A stretch of 31,769 bases of DNA from Asterionellopsis glacialis. Taxonomy: Eukaryota > Bacillariophyta > Plagiogrammaphyceae > Rhaphoneidales > Asterionellopsidaceae. Within the stretch, counting starts at the first letter, position 1. Every line of letters begins with the position of its first letter. This document shows positions 1 through 10,441 of this stretch, in pieces. The DNA is taken from positions 6,156-37,924 of the forward strand of contig WKLE02000190.1 of NCBI GenBank assembly GCA_014885115.2. Reading direction: 5' to 3'. The position numbers and the translations under genes were made by a program. The notes under the pieces are model-generated. The model saw only the letters and a list, made by a program, of their open reading frames with translations, had not been told where the DNA came from and did not search any database.

Positions 1-677
1 TGCGTGTTGTTGTTCTCCTGTCAAAAGATACTCAATTTCTCACGTAGAAAACTACCGGAATCAACGAATGGAACTACGGTAACAAACCCTTTACGAGCGA
101 TCCCCGCGATCCTTTGCCTTCAATATCCGGGTTCATGACGTGGCCACGTAAGGACAGTTTGTTTACGAAAGGAAGGTCAGACATATCGTTATTCCTAATC
201 TGAAACATTCCGATACCAGCAACAACCTGGCAACCTTTTTGTAAAGACACGCGGGAGTCCTCTCTCTCTAGAGAGTATTTCTTTAGGACCGCAGGCTCTA
301 GAACTAATAAAAATATAGGACTCTAGAGAGAAAGAGGTCAAAAAAGGAGTAGAAGTTCTGGTCAAAAGACATAGATAGCCCTCTACTAGAAAGCAAGGAC
401 TGGTGCCTACTGCAAAAGGACCAGAAAACGGGGTAACTATGGAGTATCAAACTTCTTTCTAGTAGAAAATTCTGATTGAAATAATTCAATTTTAAAATAT
501 ATATGTTTTTCCTTCAGAAGGTTAGCCATGACAATTATTTAATAATGTGCCGTACTGCATAGTAAAAAACGACAGCCCCATATGCTTGTGTTCACAACTT
601 TTTCGGAACGCACAACTTTTTCGGAACGCCCAATCATCTCTCCGTGTGTTGTTGCAGTTGTCATACTCTATATATAT
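1..677. other. intergenic region, left edge
   Basis: No gene with a usable start was found here. The minus strand holds an 83-codon open stretch without a stop (322 down to 74) that ends in TAG but has no Met until its second half; it resembles the 3' end of a decayed gene or chance. A 12-bp perfect palindrome CTCTCTAGAGAG lies at 264-275 and CTCTAGAG at 321-328. An 18-bp direct tandem duplication lies at 593-628, just beyond the 3' end of the dehydroquinate synthase gene. Confidence 0.6.
593..628. repeat. 18-bp perfect tandem duplication
   Basis: The 18-mer cacaactttttcggaacg occurs twice without a break (593-610 and 611-628). It lies about 50 bases beyond the stop codon of the neighbouring minus-strand gene, so it probably falls in its 3' UTR or terminator region. 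Confidence 0.9.
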
Positions 678-2092
678 TTAGGAAGATGTACCAGCACATT
701 CAGCAACAAATTCATCAATAGTAGCCTTCATGGCATCTTTATCAAAGTCACCAGTGAAAACACATTCACCAACATCTCCCTTTAGCAAAATGAGACGCAG
801 TTGTCCATTGGCAACCTTTTTGTCGATAGCCATGAGATCCAAGAACTTTTCAGCATTCATGGGTGAATCGACAGGAAGTTCGACTGGACATTTTGCTTTT
901 TCCATAATGTTGTAGACACGCTTGACCAAGCTTTCATCGATCCACCCCATACGTGCCGACATGCTAGCTGCCATGGCAGTTCCAATTGCAACAGCTTCAC
1001 CATGGAGGTATGTACCGTATCCTGATCCATTTTCAATGGCATGTCCAAAGGTATGTCCAAGATTGAGTGTAGCACGGACACCGGCTTCTAATTCATCATC
1101 CTTGACGACAGCAGCCTTGTTTTCACAGGACCGTTTAATGGCATATCTCATGGTATCCGTGTCACGGCCAACTAACTTTTCCATATTGGCTTCCAACCAT
1201 TCAAAGAATTCCTTGTCACGGATCAAACCGTATTTGATAATTTCAGCAATACCAGATTGCAATTCACGATCGGGAAGAGAATTTAAATTGTCAGTATCGA
1301 TAAAGACACATTCAGGTTGGTGAAAGGCACCAATCATGTTTTTCCCAAGTGGATGATTGACTCCTGTCTTGCCACCAACAGAGGAATCGACCATGGCCAT
1401 GACAGTAGTGGGTACCTGAAACAAAAAAAATTATACAAAAAAAGATGGTTGACTTTTTGTGAGTAAAAGACCACACCACATGATTATTGATGGGAAATAT
1501 GGATACGATAGGAACATGTTGTACATACCTGAATAAAGTTAACACCACGTTGGTAAATAGCTGCAGCAAATCCTGCCATATCACCGATGACACCACCACC
1601 AAGAGCGATAAAGGTAGCCTTACGGTCAAGTCTTGTTTCCAAGGCCTTATCCAAAACCTTGGAAAGGACATCCATAGTCTTTTGGTCTTCACCATCTGGC
1701 AATACGATAGTATCAACTTGAATGTCACCACCCATTTTCAATAGTTTTTCATACTTGGCCAAAAACAAGGGTTCAATCCGATCATTGGTAATGATCAAGG
1801 CCCTGTTACCCTTGACATGCGATTTCAAAATTTCAGAGGCTTCCTCCTCAGAAAATCCACCACCAATGTAAATGGGATAATCACGATTGTCGGCCAAGTC
1901 TACCTTGACGACATCGTAATCCGTGGAGGTAGCAGCACTACTCATTTGATGAACAGAATTCTTGGTGTTGGATGATGACGACACAAATGACATACCCCTG
2001 CTATTCGATGGATGACTGCTGACAAATGCTGTTACACTTGACAATGTAAGGAAAAGAGTCGCAAGAAACGACATGCGTTGGTACGATTGCAT
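678..2092 (-). CDS. DHQS: 3-dehydroquinate synthase, plastid-targeted, two exons
   Basis: Converts DAHP to 3-dehydroquinate, step 2 of the shikimate pathway, using NAD and a divalent metal. Exon 1 is 2092-1529 and exon 2 is 1415-678, joined in phase 0 (CAG|GTA) to give 433 residues. Residues 8-22 are a hydrophobic signal ending in 'VTAF' (Phe23), a diatom plastid presequence signature; the mature domain starts near residue 58. Family motifs are all present: [11 protein letters not shown] (165-175), the [12 protein letters not shown] block (197-208), and metal ligands Glu246 (in AEIIKYG), His309 (in NLGHTFGHA) and His326 (in LHGEA). The enzyme is stand-alone, unlike the fungal pentafunctional AROM fusion. 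Met7 is a possible alternative start that would still keep the signal. Catalytic residues look intact, so activity is expected. Confidence 0.95.
1416..1528 (-). other. spliceosomal intron of the dehydroquinate synthase gene
   Basis: A 113-base intron. On the minus strand the donor is CAG|GTATGT and the acceptor is a T-rich tract ending in tttcag|GTACCC. Removing it joins FIQ to VPTTV inside the conserved catalytic domain and restores one reading frame across both halves of the enzyme. Confidence 0.93.
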
Positions 2093-3472
2093 TGCTTCTC
2101 TTTTTTTTTCGTTTGTGCTGTTATTGACTTTGCTGCAAGGCTATATCTCGAGAGTCACAAGATATATGGTGGTATGGTAGTTTTTTCGCACACAATGCAA
2201 AAAAAATAAGAACACACGGAACATCTGTTGCACGGAATGTTACATACCGTACTGTACTCGCTGAGACACACAAAAACGCACAACGAGAGGGACGACAGAG
2301 AGGAAGAGCGATGCGAAGCAAAAGAAAGTTCCAAAAAGTCCAAGGGTAGATTCGCCCCAGTGCGTCAGTCCAGTGGGTGTGTCGATTGCTGGGTCGGTGG
2401 GAAAGCTGTGCCTCCGACGATGAAACATGCATGAAAAAATGTGTGTGATTCGATCGACTAAAAATCTATCCTTTCCCATCTTTTATCACTTTTGGGAGTG
2501 AAAAAAGACAGAAAACGTGTCAATCTGGATAATCGCCAACCGACCAATGCGATAAGCCGACCGGCGCTATTTCGTCTTAAGATACTAAAATTATGAAACT
2601 GTTACAGTACAATATATTTATATTTGGACAATATAAAGGTAATCACAATATATATAAATCACAGGTATTATTGTTTATTTTCCTACTTGAATTGTACCGC
2701 TGTGAACGGACAGGCGCGCATTTTCATCCGTAACACGTTGAACCTCCTACCAGGTATTATGTACCTGTAAGATTTCTTATGTATGTACAGGCACCTTGTA
2801 TTTTCTTTGGGATTCACTTCTGACGTGGACGGATGATGGACAGTAGGTTCCAAAGTACTCGGAGTATTACTGTTGACAGCAGCATCTTCCTGCAATCATC
2901 ATCTGTTCACATGAAAAAAAAAGAATTTTTTCTGTGGCTTTGGTTGATCGACGTGATGTCATCTCTTTTTCTCTGTAGCTTTTAAATAGGTAGTCTCTAG
3001 GAACTACCAGGGAGACTAGCCGCGGTGAGAAAAAAAAGTACCCGCAAAGAGAACCGAAGCATCACGGCCAGCTACTAACTCACCCAAGTCTTGAATGTGT
3101 ATTATGCAAAAAAGAATTCTATTTCGTTTTCTTTCGTCAAGCAACCACAAAAAACATACATACAATACATGGTCGAATGCCTAAAATCCAAACAATATTA
3201 AAATAGTTTTATTCTCTATCTGGTTTGGGCATCAATCATGCTCGGTTATTACTAAAATGTCGCATTGGATCTCAAAGAATTACTTTTGAAAGGTGCAAAA
3301 ATAAAACTCAAAAGGCAAAAAGTTTCGGACTCTCTATAGATGATAATAATATGAATATGGTAATGTTTGTGGTAGCGTGCCGAGTTGATGCTAGCAACGA
3401 GTGCAAAACTTACGTTTACTGCTGCACTAACAAAAACTCTCAAAAAGGAGAAAACTCAAAATATCTCCCTTT
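2093..3472. other. intergenic region upstream of dehydroquinate synthase
   Basis: About 1.4 kb between two minus-strand genes, holding the 5' region of dehydroquinate synthase and the 3' flank of the desaturase. No convincing gene is present: the open frames are short, of odd composition and without a recognisable domain. Around 2980-3025 there is a partly self-complementary stretch (tagtctctaggaact ... gggagactag). Bases 2600-2670 are AT-rich with repeated ATATAT. Confidence 0.6.
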
Positions 3473-4708
3473 TTAAGCTTGCCTTCCATAAATCCAGTTG
3501 AAGGAATTTGTTGGTATTTCATCTTCAGTGGCCTTCTTCTTCTTGTTCATGGACCTTTCTGCCAACTTGCGGTAACGTGTGGGTAATTTACAAAGGTATT
3601 CACGTTCCTTCTCAGCTTCGGCGGATAATCCTTCGATATGTTCCAAATCCCAAGTCTTGACCAAATGATCAATGATTTCAGCATAGTCGATAGCTGTATA
3701 GACACCAAGTCGTTGTGCTACATTGGAAAAGTTCTCGTACAAATTTTTATCGAGTCCATCGGTCATTAGTTCGGCAGGCATAACAATTTGTCCACGCATC
3801 ATATCACCAAAGACATGTAGGAGACCATCGGCATCTCTATCCAAAATCTCACTTACAAATTTCTGGTATGCCTTTTCGTGACGACCTTCATCACCAGCAA
3901 TTTTAGCACAAATTCTCCCCAAGTTTTTATCACCACATTCTCTGGCAAGCTTACCCACATTACCATGAGAAATCTTGGTGGCACGTTCTTGGAAGGAAGT
4001 GTAAACAAATCCACGGTAAGGATCCTTCTGGGCGCCTGGGTTGAAACCATTGGTAATCAGATGCTGGATGGTGATTTCGATACTGCGCATATCACAGCGT
4101 CCACCTAGGTACAAGTACTTGTTGAGAAGATCACCGTGACGATTTTCTTCAGATGTCCAGCCACGAGACCACCTGGCCCAGGCGGAGTCAGTTGTGCCGG
4201 TAGGATCATCACACCCTTCAAATGTGTTCAAGAGTGTTTGGTAGGTTGGAAGAGCTTCTTCTGTCACCATATCGCCAATCAAAACGACAAGAACATCATC
4301 GGGGATCATGGCGGCTTGTTCACGCACCTCCTTGATATTGTCGACCCAATCATCTCCAGTCAAATCGGGAAGGAAGTCTTGAGGCTGCCACGCTTTGTCT
4401 CCGGTTTCAAGGAGAATATCATCGACCATAGCATCGGCAATAGGAGCAAGATCTTCAATGACTTCCACATGTTTGGGATAAAGGTAGGATGTGCGGGACA
4501 ACCGCTTCTCCAATGTTTCAGAATCAAAGTCAACACCACAAATGTCTTGGAACTCTTTCTTGGTCACCGTTTCGGGATCCACAGCCACATTGAGAGCAGT
4601 GCTTCGTGACTGACGTGTCAAGAAAGATGGACTCTGAAAGGCCATCACCGACGATGCAACCATCATCGTTGCAGCACTCTTTTTCAAAAGAACAGTGCCA
4701 AACGCCAT
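3473..4708 (-). CDS. FAB2: plastid stearoyl/palmitoyl-ACP delta-9 desaturase
   Basis: Soluble di-iron enzyme that puts the first double bond into acyl chains bound to acyl carrier protein in the plastid stroma, using ferredoxin and O2. The single exon encodes 411 residues, close to plant family members. Residues 1-24 form a signal ending in 'VMAF' (Phe24), a diatom plastid presequence. Iron ligands are visible: EENRH at 187-191, DEGRH at 273-277, plus the Glu residues in TEEALPTYQ (about 150) and SFQERAT (241). The 'GDMVTEEALPTYQ' and 'RWTSEENRHG'-type blocks are characteristic of acyl-ACP desaturases, as opposed to membrane desaturases. Chain-length preference (16:0 or 18:0) cannot be read from the sequence. 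The gene symbol follows the Arabidopsis orthologue group. Confidence 0.95.
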   Translation of the reverse strand: MAFGTVLLKKSAATMMVASSVMAFQSPSFLTRQSRSTALNVAVDPETVTKKEFQDICGVDFDSETLEKRLSRTSYLYPKHVEVIEDLAPIADAMVDDILLETGDKAWQPQDFLPDLTGDDWVDNIKEVREQAAMIPDDVLVVLIGDMVTEEALPTYQTLLNTFEGCDDPTGTTDSAWARWSRGWTSEENRHGDLLNKYLYLGGRCDMRSIEITIQHLITNGFNPGAQKDPYRGFVYTSFQERATKISHGNVGKLARECGDKNLGRICAKIAGDEGRHEKAYQKFVSEILDRDADGLLHVFGDMMRGQIVMPAELMTDGLDKNLYENFSNVAQRLGVYTAIDYAEIIDHLVKTWDLEHIEGLSAEAEKEREYLCKLPTRYRKLAERSMNKKKKATEDEIPTNSFNWIYGRQA

Positions 4709-5754
4709 TGTAGATTGAATGTGTAATATGTAAAGGGATGGCGTTGCAAGATAAACTCCTTAATGAGTGCCTCTTTCGGCGTCTCTCTACCGCTGGCTAT
4801 CGGGATCGTCCTTGAAGCACCTGGGAAAAATGCAGCATAAAACGAGCCTACTCACACGATAGCACATCTGGAAAGCTTTCCTTGACAGATTCTCAACTCT
4901 CGTACGCACTACCAGTACGTAATGATCGTACCCTCACCGTACAAAATATTTGATGTCTTGCAACTTCAAATTCGAGACAGCGATATTAAAAAAAAGCTCC
5001 ACTCTCTAGCTAGAGAGGAGATTTTTTAGGCAACACGCATAAGCATGGGGGATCCACGTGACCCCTTAAAATCCATCCTGCAACGGTTAAATTCATTCAT
5101 TTTTCTTGTTCCTTCCAATCTTCTCGACGAAAAAGCAAAGAAAAGGTGACGTGTCCACAAAGAGCTGAACGAGTGGGAGATGCCAATAATTGGCCTCTAA
5201 AAATTTAGTTCTTTCTTGACCATAGTGACGTCCAAGAAGCTCGGAATTTAAAGTGACACTTTTTTTGACACCCATCTTCGTCATTGTGTCAAGGACCAAA
5301 GAAGACGAAAACCAAGGACAGACGAAAAGAGTTCGCATTCATCATTTCCGGGTTTCTCATGTATGCGTACCCAAGACAAAAAGAGTTCCCATTTGGGAAT
5401 TCCGGGTTTCTTATGAACAATGTGTCGAAGCAACGTTGACGAAACAAAAATGCTCTTACAGATCTTCTCTTATTTTCGATTTATGTCAAAAAGAGCTCGA
5501 AGTTGAAGCATGTCCGTCCCACCTGGAACCGACTTTTTTGTGTTTTCTCGTCAGACTCTTTCTTCTCGGGTTGGGTTCGAGTTTTTCTTTTCTGGGCACA
5601 CTTGAGGTGAGGTGACTCATTCATTCATTGGTATTTGTGACAATGATGTGCAGCACTACCTAAACTCTCCGAAATGGAATTGTTGTAACCACCAGTCAGT
5701 CACCTTACACCACGAGCCAGCAAAGGAATACTCGTTGGCGTTGATATTGAAAAT
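4709..5754. other. bidirectional intergenic region with palindrome and 54-bp repeat
   Basis: This divergent region lies between the desaturase (-) and the RCC1-like gene (+) and should carry both promoters. It holds a 16-bp perfect palindrome CTCTCTAGCTAGAGAG at 5002-5017, flanked by A-rich then T-rich bases. Two imperfect copies of a 41-bp sequence lie 54 bp apart (5321-5361, 5375-5415). The plus-strand open frame across this repeat (5253-5615) has unusual composition and no recognisable domain, and is not called. Confidence 0.6.
5321..5415. repeat. two imperfect copies of a 41-bp unit, period 54
   Basis: Copies at 5321-5361 and 5375-5415 share aaaagagtt near the start and ttccgggtttct near the end. 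They differ mainly in the middle (gcattcatca versus ccatttggga). The period of 54 bp is a multiple of three, so the repeat is readable in one plus-strand frame, but no gene is supported. Confidence 0.75.
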
Positions 5755-6627
5755 ATGAGTGAAACAGAGAAACCAACGACCGTGGAGGAACCACGTAATG
5801 ACAGATACAACAACAACAACAACAAAAATAGTGAAACTGCTCCAAAAAATCACACCTTTATACATGTAGCACATGGACAAAAACATTCCTTAGCCATTGA
5901 TATGTCGGGCAATGTATATTCATGGGGTATTAATAATACATTTGGACAATTAGGTCGTCCCACAGGAAAAAAGAAATCTAGTAGTAGTAGTAGTAGTATA
6001 CCACATTCTGTGACTTTGTTTCTACCCCCAAATGTCAAAGCGGTACGTGGATATGTGGGTGGATTATCCGATTCAGGACATTCTGCCATTTTGGATTCGA
6101 GTGGTAACTTGTGGGTAGCTGGATGCGATCGATGGCAACAACTTGGTTTAGGTTCTTCACAGGGTGGTGCATCAGGATATACATGGGGTGATGGTGGGAA
6201 AATATGGCGTACAGAATTTACATTAAATCCGTATGTGAATGAAGTTTTATTAAAATTTCAGACAAAAAAACAGGATCGACATATAATACGAGATGTAGCC
6301 TTGGGAGGAGACCATACATTAGTACTATCTTCTAATCAAAAAGATGTTATATCATTTGGAAAAGGGGGTGAAGGACAACTTGGTTTAAGTAGTAAGCCGT
6401 TTGTATCAGCACCCGTACGATCCAACCAATTATCTTCTTCCTCCAACAACGAAAAAACAAAGATTTCAATGGTTTGTGCTGTACAACACTGTTCCATGAC
6501 GTTAGATGAAAATGGACAATTATTGAAAAAGGCTGGAAAGTGTTACAATAAACAAAATATGGTTACGGATGCTATTAAAGCATGTATCAAACGTGGAACT
6601 AAAGATGGATTACTAAATAAAGAATAA
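5755..6627 (+). CDS. RCC1-repeat (beta-propeller) protein, divergent
   Basis: A 290-residue single-exon protein. After an Asn-rich leader (1-30) it shows four RCC1-type repeats at about 36-68, 98-134, 177-214 and 233-265. The clearest carry the family signature of His-Ser-h followed by G.hhsWG.N..GQLG (for example SWGINNTFGQLG at 56-67 and SFGKGGEGQLG near 200-210). Canonical RCC1 propellers have seven blades, so this is short; it may dimerise, be incomplete, or have blades too divergent to see. A poly-Ser insert at 75-81 breaks the first blade. No signal peptide or membrane segment is visible. RCC1 domains serve many roles besides Ran GTPase exchange, so the partner cannot be assigned. Its stop lies only 31 bases from the stop of the convergent gene. 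Confidence 0.82.
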   Translation: MSETEKPTTVEEPRNDRYNNNNNKNSETAPKNHTFIHVAHGQKHSLAIDMSGNVYSWGINNTFGQLGRPTGKKKSSSSSSSIPHSVTLFLPPNVKAVRGYVGGLSDSGHSAILDSSGNLWVAGCDRWQQLGLGSSQGGASGYTWGDGGKIWRTEFTLNPYVNEVLLKFQTKKQDRHIIRDVALGGDHTLVLSSNQKDVISFGKGGEGQLGLSSKPFVSAPVRSNQLSSSSNNEKTKISMVCAVQHCSMTLDENGQLLKKAGKCYNKQNMVTDAIKACIKRGTKDGLLNKE

Positions 6628-6658
6628 AACTGCAATATAATTTACTAAAACACGAAAA

Positions 6659-9600
6659 TTATGCATAATCATCTAAAAACATCACTCCAACTTCTGTCGA
6701 CGGAATGATGCGTACAAAGTAATGGTGGTCGGTAGATGATAGTACTCCCATCCAGGTATCGTAAGCACTTCTGTCTCGTACTGGTCTTTTGCCCCCTTGC
6801 TGCTTGTCACCAGGCTTTTCATCTTCCGCTTCGCCATCTTCATCGTCGTCAGGTGGTCGTACATTGGCATCTGCTGTATCTCCCTTTTTCTTTTCCCGTT
6901 CAAGTTCCTCGTCCTCATCTTCTGGGGATTCTCCGTCTGTGCCGCCTCCAGGTTCTTCTTTTTCAACCTTTGCTCCAAATCCTACTTCTTCAGGACCGCC
7001 ATCTTCTTCGTCATCTTCTCCATCTTCAATGTCCGTCTGACCCTTTGCAGAATCCCCATCATTCAAATTAGCATTTTCTTTTCCTTCTGCTTGTTGCATT
7101 TTGTTATTGTATTCTTTGGCCAGATTTACAAGATTTCCACTTTTTCCACCTTCTTTTCCCGCTTGCACTTCGACGTTATTATCTTGTTGCTTTGAATCCT
7201 TTTGGGCACCTTCATCTCCACCTTCGTCTCCTTTTTCCGCTTGTACTTCGGCGTTGTTATCTTGTTGCTTTGAATCCTTCTGGGTATCTTCATCTCCGCC
7301 TTCGTCTCCTCCTTCCGCTTGTACTTCGGCGTTGTTATCTTGTTGCTTTGCATCCTTTTGGGTATCTTCATCTCCACCTTCGTCTCCTTTTTCCGCTTGC
7401 ACTTCGACGTTGTTATCTTGTTGCTCTGAATCCTTTTGGGTATCTTCATCTCCACCTTCGTCTCCTTTTTCCGCTTGTACTTCGACGTTGTTATCTTGTT
7501 GCTCTGAATCCTTTTGGGTATCTTCATCGCCACCTTCGTCTCCACCTCCGTCTCCTCCTTCGTTACGATCACCATCTTTTTGGGCCTCGTTGTCTCCACC
7601 GTCTTCTTCTCCTTTACTACGATCACCGCCATCATTTGGATCTTCATTCTTATCCACTGCATCACCGATTTCTTCTTGTTTCTCTTCCCCTTCGTCAAGT
7701 CGTCGCTGACGGATTCTCTTGTCTTCAGCAACAGCAGCTTCTCCTTGGGGGGTGGAAATAACTCCATCACCAATCCACCATGGCTCAATACCATTCCACC
7801 GTACGACGACACGACTCCACATATCATGCAAGGCCATAATAAATTCAAATCCAGGAACATCTACACTAACATTCCATTGAATTGTTTCGCCTAATACATC
7901 ACAGCGGAATAAACGACTATCTTCAATCTTCAACATATGGACAAGCCATTGTGAATCAACTAATGGTGCTATACCGTCACCCAAAACTTCATCAATTGCA
8001 CCAATGCGAATCGTCCTATACGCCGTATTTTGAATAGATTCTGCCTTGAAGGGGTCACTGTCCATTCTTGGACCAGAATAACTGTTGTTAACATCTTCAG
8101 TACGTTTCTTGCCAATGAGTAAGGCTGTGCCACCCACCCGTCCTTCCAAATAGGGTTGCATTTTAGCTTCTTCCAATACAGATGTAACAGAAGAAAAGAT
8201 AACATTGGGGTCACAATAAATAGCATGTGTTGTTTTCCGTCCAGCAAAGAAAAGACCGGGCGATAATTTTGGTAAGAGTTGTAAAATAGTTTCATCACCA
8301 ACTTCAAAGGATGGAACGAAAACAGGAACTAACGTCCAAAAACCATGTTTCAAGGTACGTCCTCCCTTCCCATCTTTCTTGTTAGGTGTTTGTTCAACGA
8401 CACTATTTAAGAATGTTTCCATAGTTGTTAGATGAGATGGAAAGTTATGATCATATTTGAGACGTCGTACTAGGGGGCTGTTCTCATGAACAAAGGCAAT
8501 GTTACATGCGGAAGAGCCATCAACTTCTTGAACATGAGATGATGCTTTTGATACGACTGCCGGATTAGCCGATGGGATACCACTTAATTGACTATCTAGG
8601 GCTACTGTGTACATGACTGTACTACATTCATGTGTCAGCATTCGTGTTGCTACCAATACATCATCATACCACGATGTTGTACATTGAGCTTCATGAGAAC
8701 ATTCCGATGCACATGGGAATACTGGCATTCCTTTTAAGCATTCTTTATCAAACGGCGAACATGATGCAATGCCATTTGAAGCCACTATATTAGAAGAAGA
8801 GGACGACCCACCAGTTGATTCTTCTTCTTGTCCTTTTGTTGCTTTCTGTTGTTGTTGTTGATCTTTTGGTCCACCATAGGGAAATGTCCGATCGTAATGC
8901 CATGCCAAAGTTTGGAGTAATCCTTGTTTCAAATCAACCTGTGGTTCATATCCAAGAATATCTTTTGCTCGTTGTATGGAGGCATAGGATTCAGTCGAAG
9001 ATGTTGTTGCTGCGTCCGTACTTCCTTCTGTTTCTTTCTGATATTTTTGTATCGTTTCTTCGACTTTCACATCATCATTTGATCTTGGTAAATAATCTTC
9101 CATAATATGAGCAACATCTTTCAAACTTGTTCCCACACCTGTCCCAACATTAATAACAACTGATTTGGGTGCACTTATTGTAGGGGATGGTCGATATTGC
9201 ATGGCTGCCATTAAAGCGTCAACAGCATCATCAATGTATACATAATCACGTACATCTTGTAGCATATTCATTTCATCATCACTCAAGATCGAAAGTGTTG
9301 GTTCTGTTACGGCTCTTTCTGCCATTTCAAATAATGGACTACTTGGTTGTCCCCATGGTCCATACACAGAAAAGAAACGCAATCCAACACTTGGAATATC
9401 ATGCAAATTCCCATACGATTGTGCCAATATTTCATCTATAATTTTGGATGCACCATGTAGGGATGATGGTGTTGTAATTGGTTTATCTTCACGAAATGGT
9501 GGGAAATTTTCTTTTTTGGATTGTGGATGATGATTGTATACTTCATAACTGGATGCAAATGTAAAATGTGGCATAGTTGAAGTTTCAAATTTGATTTTAC

Positions 9601-10441
9601 GTAGTTGTTCCAACAAGGCTTCAATCATTCCACTTTTAGGTTGATCTTTGATACGTGGTACAGCTTGAGTCAACAATTCTCCATCATCTGATGTGGTTGT
9701 GGAGCTCGTTCTTGTGGAATATGGATCAGCTAAATGAACAATATGGGTAATATCTGGATGTTCGTTTACAATGAAATCTAATATAGGTACTTCACCCATA
9801 TCATAATATTGAGGTATCGATGGACGAAAATCTGCACGGTAAAAATGTCCCTTGGATCCCAACGTTTGTAACAAATGAAATGCACGTTGTCTACGAAATT
9901 CGAAGATTGCCAATTCTTCTTCGGTACGTGAATGATCTGATGAATCTTTTGCGTGTTCCTTTTTTGTTTCTTCCTTTGAACTGCCAGCAGCAGTACGTTT
10001 ACCATTGGAATGTATACTAGCCACACCAAATCCAGAATCAATGGAATCAATACCAATGACTTTCTTGACATTATACGTTCGTTCCAATGCCATGGCTAAT
10101 TCACTTCCTATGAATCCAGCTGCACCTGTAATTAATACAACTGAATTTTCGTTTAATTCTATGTTGGCATTAGGATTAGTAACAGCTTCATCATTATCAC
10201 TTTTTTTGGAAGCATGAACCGCCAACACTAAAAGGTTTGAAATGAGTGCAAGCAATAAGGAGGTAATAAAAAACTGCGACGAGCGTCTTCTTCTCCTCAT
10301 CGTTGCCCTTATTGCTGTAGATGATAGTGATGGAATGGAAAAATTATCGCTGTCACTATCATCATCGCGGCCACTGCCATATCTGCAATGATGTGAGTTC
10401 AGTGTCATTGCGGTGGCTACTTCTATTGTGCTGTTCCCCAT
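6659..10441 (-). CDS. SDR/epimerase-like membrane protein A with Cys domain and acidic repeats
   Basis: A 1260-residue single-exon protein. A basic stretch (49-53) and TM segment (about 57-76) suggest a type II membrane protein, probably Golgi. Residues about 100-500 match extended SDRs of the UDP-glucuronate 4-epimerase type: GAAGFIG (106-112), ASSYEVY, RFFSVYGPWGQP, and RDYVYIDDAVDAL. The catalytic YxxxK is HxxxK (His329, Lys333; codon CAT at 9455-9457), so normal epimerase chemistry is doubtful. From about residue 565 an unrecognised domain starts with PCASECS and runs to about 880; protein B (16306-20022) has the same domain. An acidic region (about 905-1215) follows, with five 26-residue repeats, then a short tail (YFVRI) also shared with B. 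Molecular function is unknown; nucleotide-sugar binding without epimerisation is plausible. Met12 is an alternative start. Confidence 0.88.
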   Translation of the reverse strand: MGNSTIEVATAMTLNSHHCRYGSGRDDDSDSDNFSIPSLSSTAIRATMRRRRRSSQFFITSLLLALISNLLVLAVHASKKSDNDEAVTNPNANIELNENSVVLITGAAGFIGSELAMALERTYNVKKVIGIDSIDSGFGVASIHSNGKRTAAGSSKEETKKEHAKDSSDHSRTEEELAIFEFRRQRAFHLLQTLGSKGHFYRADFRPSIPQYYDMGEVPILDFIVNEHPDITHIVHLADPYSTRTSSTTTSDDGELLTQAVPRIKDQPKSGMIEALLEQLRKIKFETSTMPHFTFASSYEVYNHHPQSKKENFPPFREDKPITTPSSLHGASKIIDEILAQSYGNLHDIPSVGLRFFSVYGPWGQPSSPLFEMAERAVTEPTLSILSDDEMNMLQDVRDYVYIDDAVDALMAAMQYRPSPTISAPKSVVINVGTGVGTSLKDVAHIMEDYLPRSNDDVKVEETIQKYQKETEGSTDAATTSSTESYASIQRAKDILGYEPQVDLKQGLLQTLAWHYDRTFPYGGPKDQQQQQKATKGQEEESTGGSSSSSNIVASNGIASCSPFDKECLKGMPVFPCASECSHEAQCTTSWYDDVLVATRMLTHECSTVMYTVALDSQLSGIPSANPAVVSKASSHVQEVDGSSACNIAFVHENSPLVRRLKYDHNFPSHLTTMETFLNSVVEQTPNKKDGKGGRTLKHGFWTLVPVFVPSFEVGDETILQLLPKLSPGLFFAGRKTTHAIYCDPNVIFSSVTSVLEEAKMQPYLEGRVGGTALLIGKKRTEDVNNSYSGPRMDSDPFKAESIQNTAYRTIRIGAIDEVLGDGIAPLVDSQWLVHMLKIEDSRLFRCDVLGETIQWNVSVDVPGFEFIMALHDMWSRVVVRWNGIEPWWIGDGVISTPQGEAAVAEDKRIRQRRLDEGEEKQEEIGDAVDKNEDPNDGGDRSKGEEDGGDNEAQKDGDRNEGGDGGGDEGGDEDTQKDSEQQDNNVEVQAEKGDEGGDEDTQKDSEQQDNNVEVQAEKGDEGGDEDTQKDAKQQDNNAEVQAEGGDEGGDEDTQKDSKQQDNNAEVQAEKGDEGGDEGAQKDSKQQDNNVEVQAGKEGGKSGNLVNLAKEYNNKMQQAEGKENANLNDGDSAKGQTDIEDGEDDEEDGGPEEVGFGAKVEKEEPGGGTDGESPEDEDEELEREKKKGDTADANVRPPDDDEDGEAEDEKPGDKQQGGKRPVRDRSAYDTWMGVLSSTDHHYFVRIIPSTEVGVMFLDDYA
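7161..7550 (-). repeat. coding minisatellite, five 78-bp units
   Basis: The anchor gcttgyacttcg recurs at 7161, 7239, 7317, 7395 and 7473, exactly 78 bp apart. Each unit encodes 26 acidic residues of the form GDEGGDEDTQKD then QQDNNVEVQAEK. Copies differ at few positions, mostly E/K, V/A and K/G changes, so the array is young or homogenised. It lies in the disordered acidic part of protein A and keeps the frame. Confidence 0.95.

Noticed and set aside
4136..4609. Plus-strand 157-residue frame inside the desaturase
   Set aside because: Antisense shadow of a highly conserved enzyme gene, with no domain of its own.
5253..5615. Plus-strand 120-residue open frame
   Set aside because: It is built on a DNA tandem repeat upstream of the RCC1 gene, has no recognisable domain, and looks like promoter-region sequence open by chance.
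7101..7860. Long open frames in other frames across the acidic repeat of protein A
   Set aside because: They arise from the 78-bp repeat lacking stops in several frames; only the minus frame of protein A continues into conserved domains.
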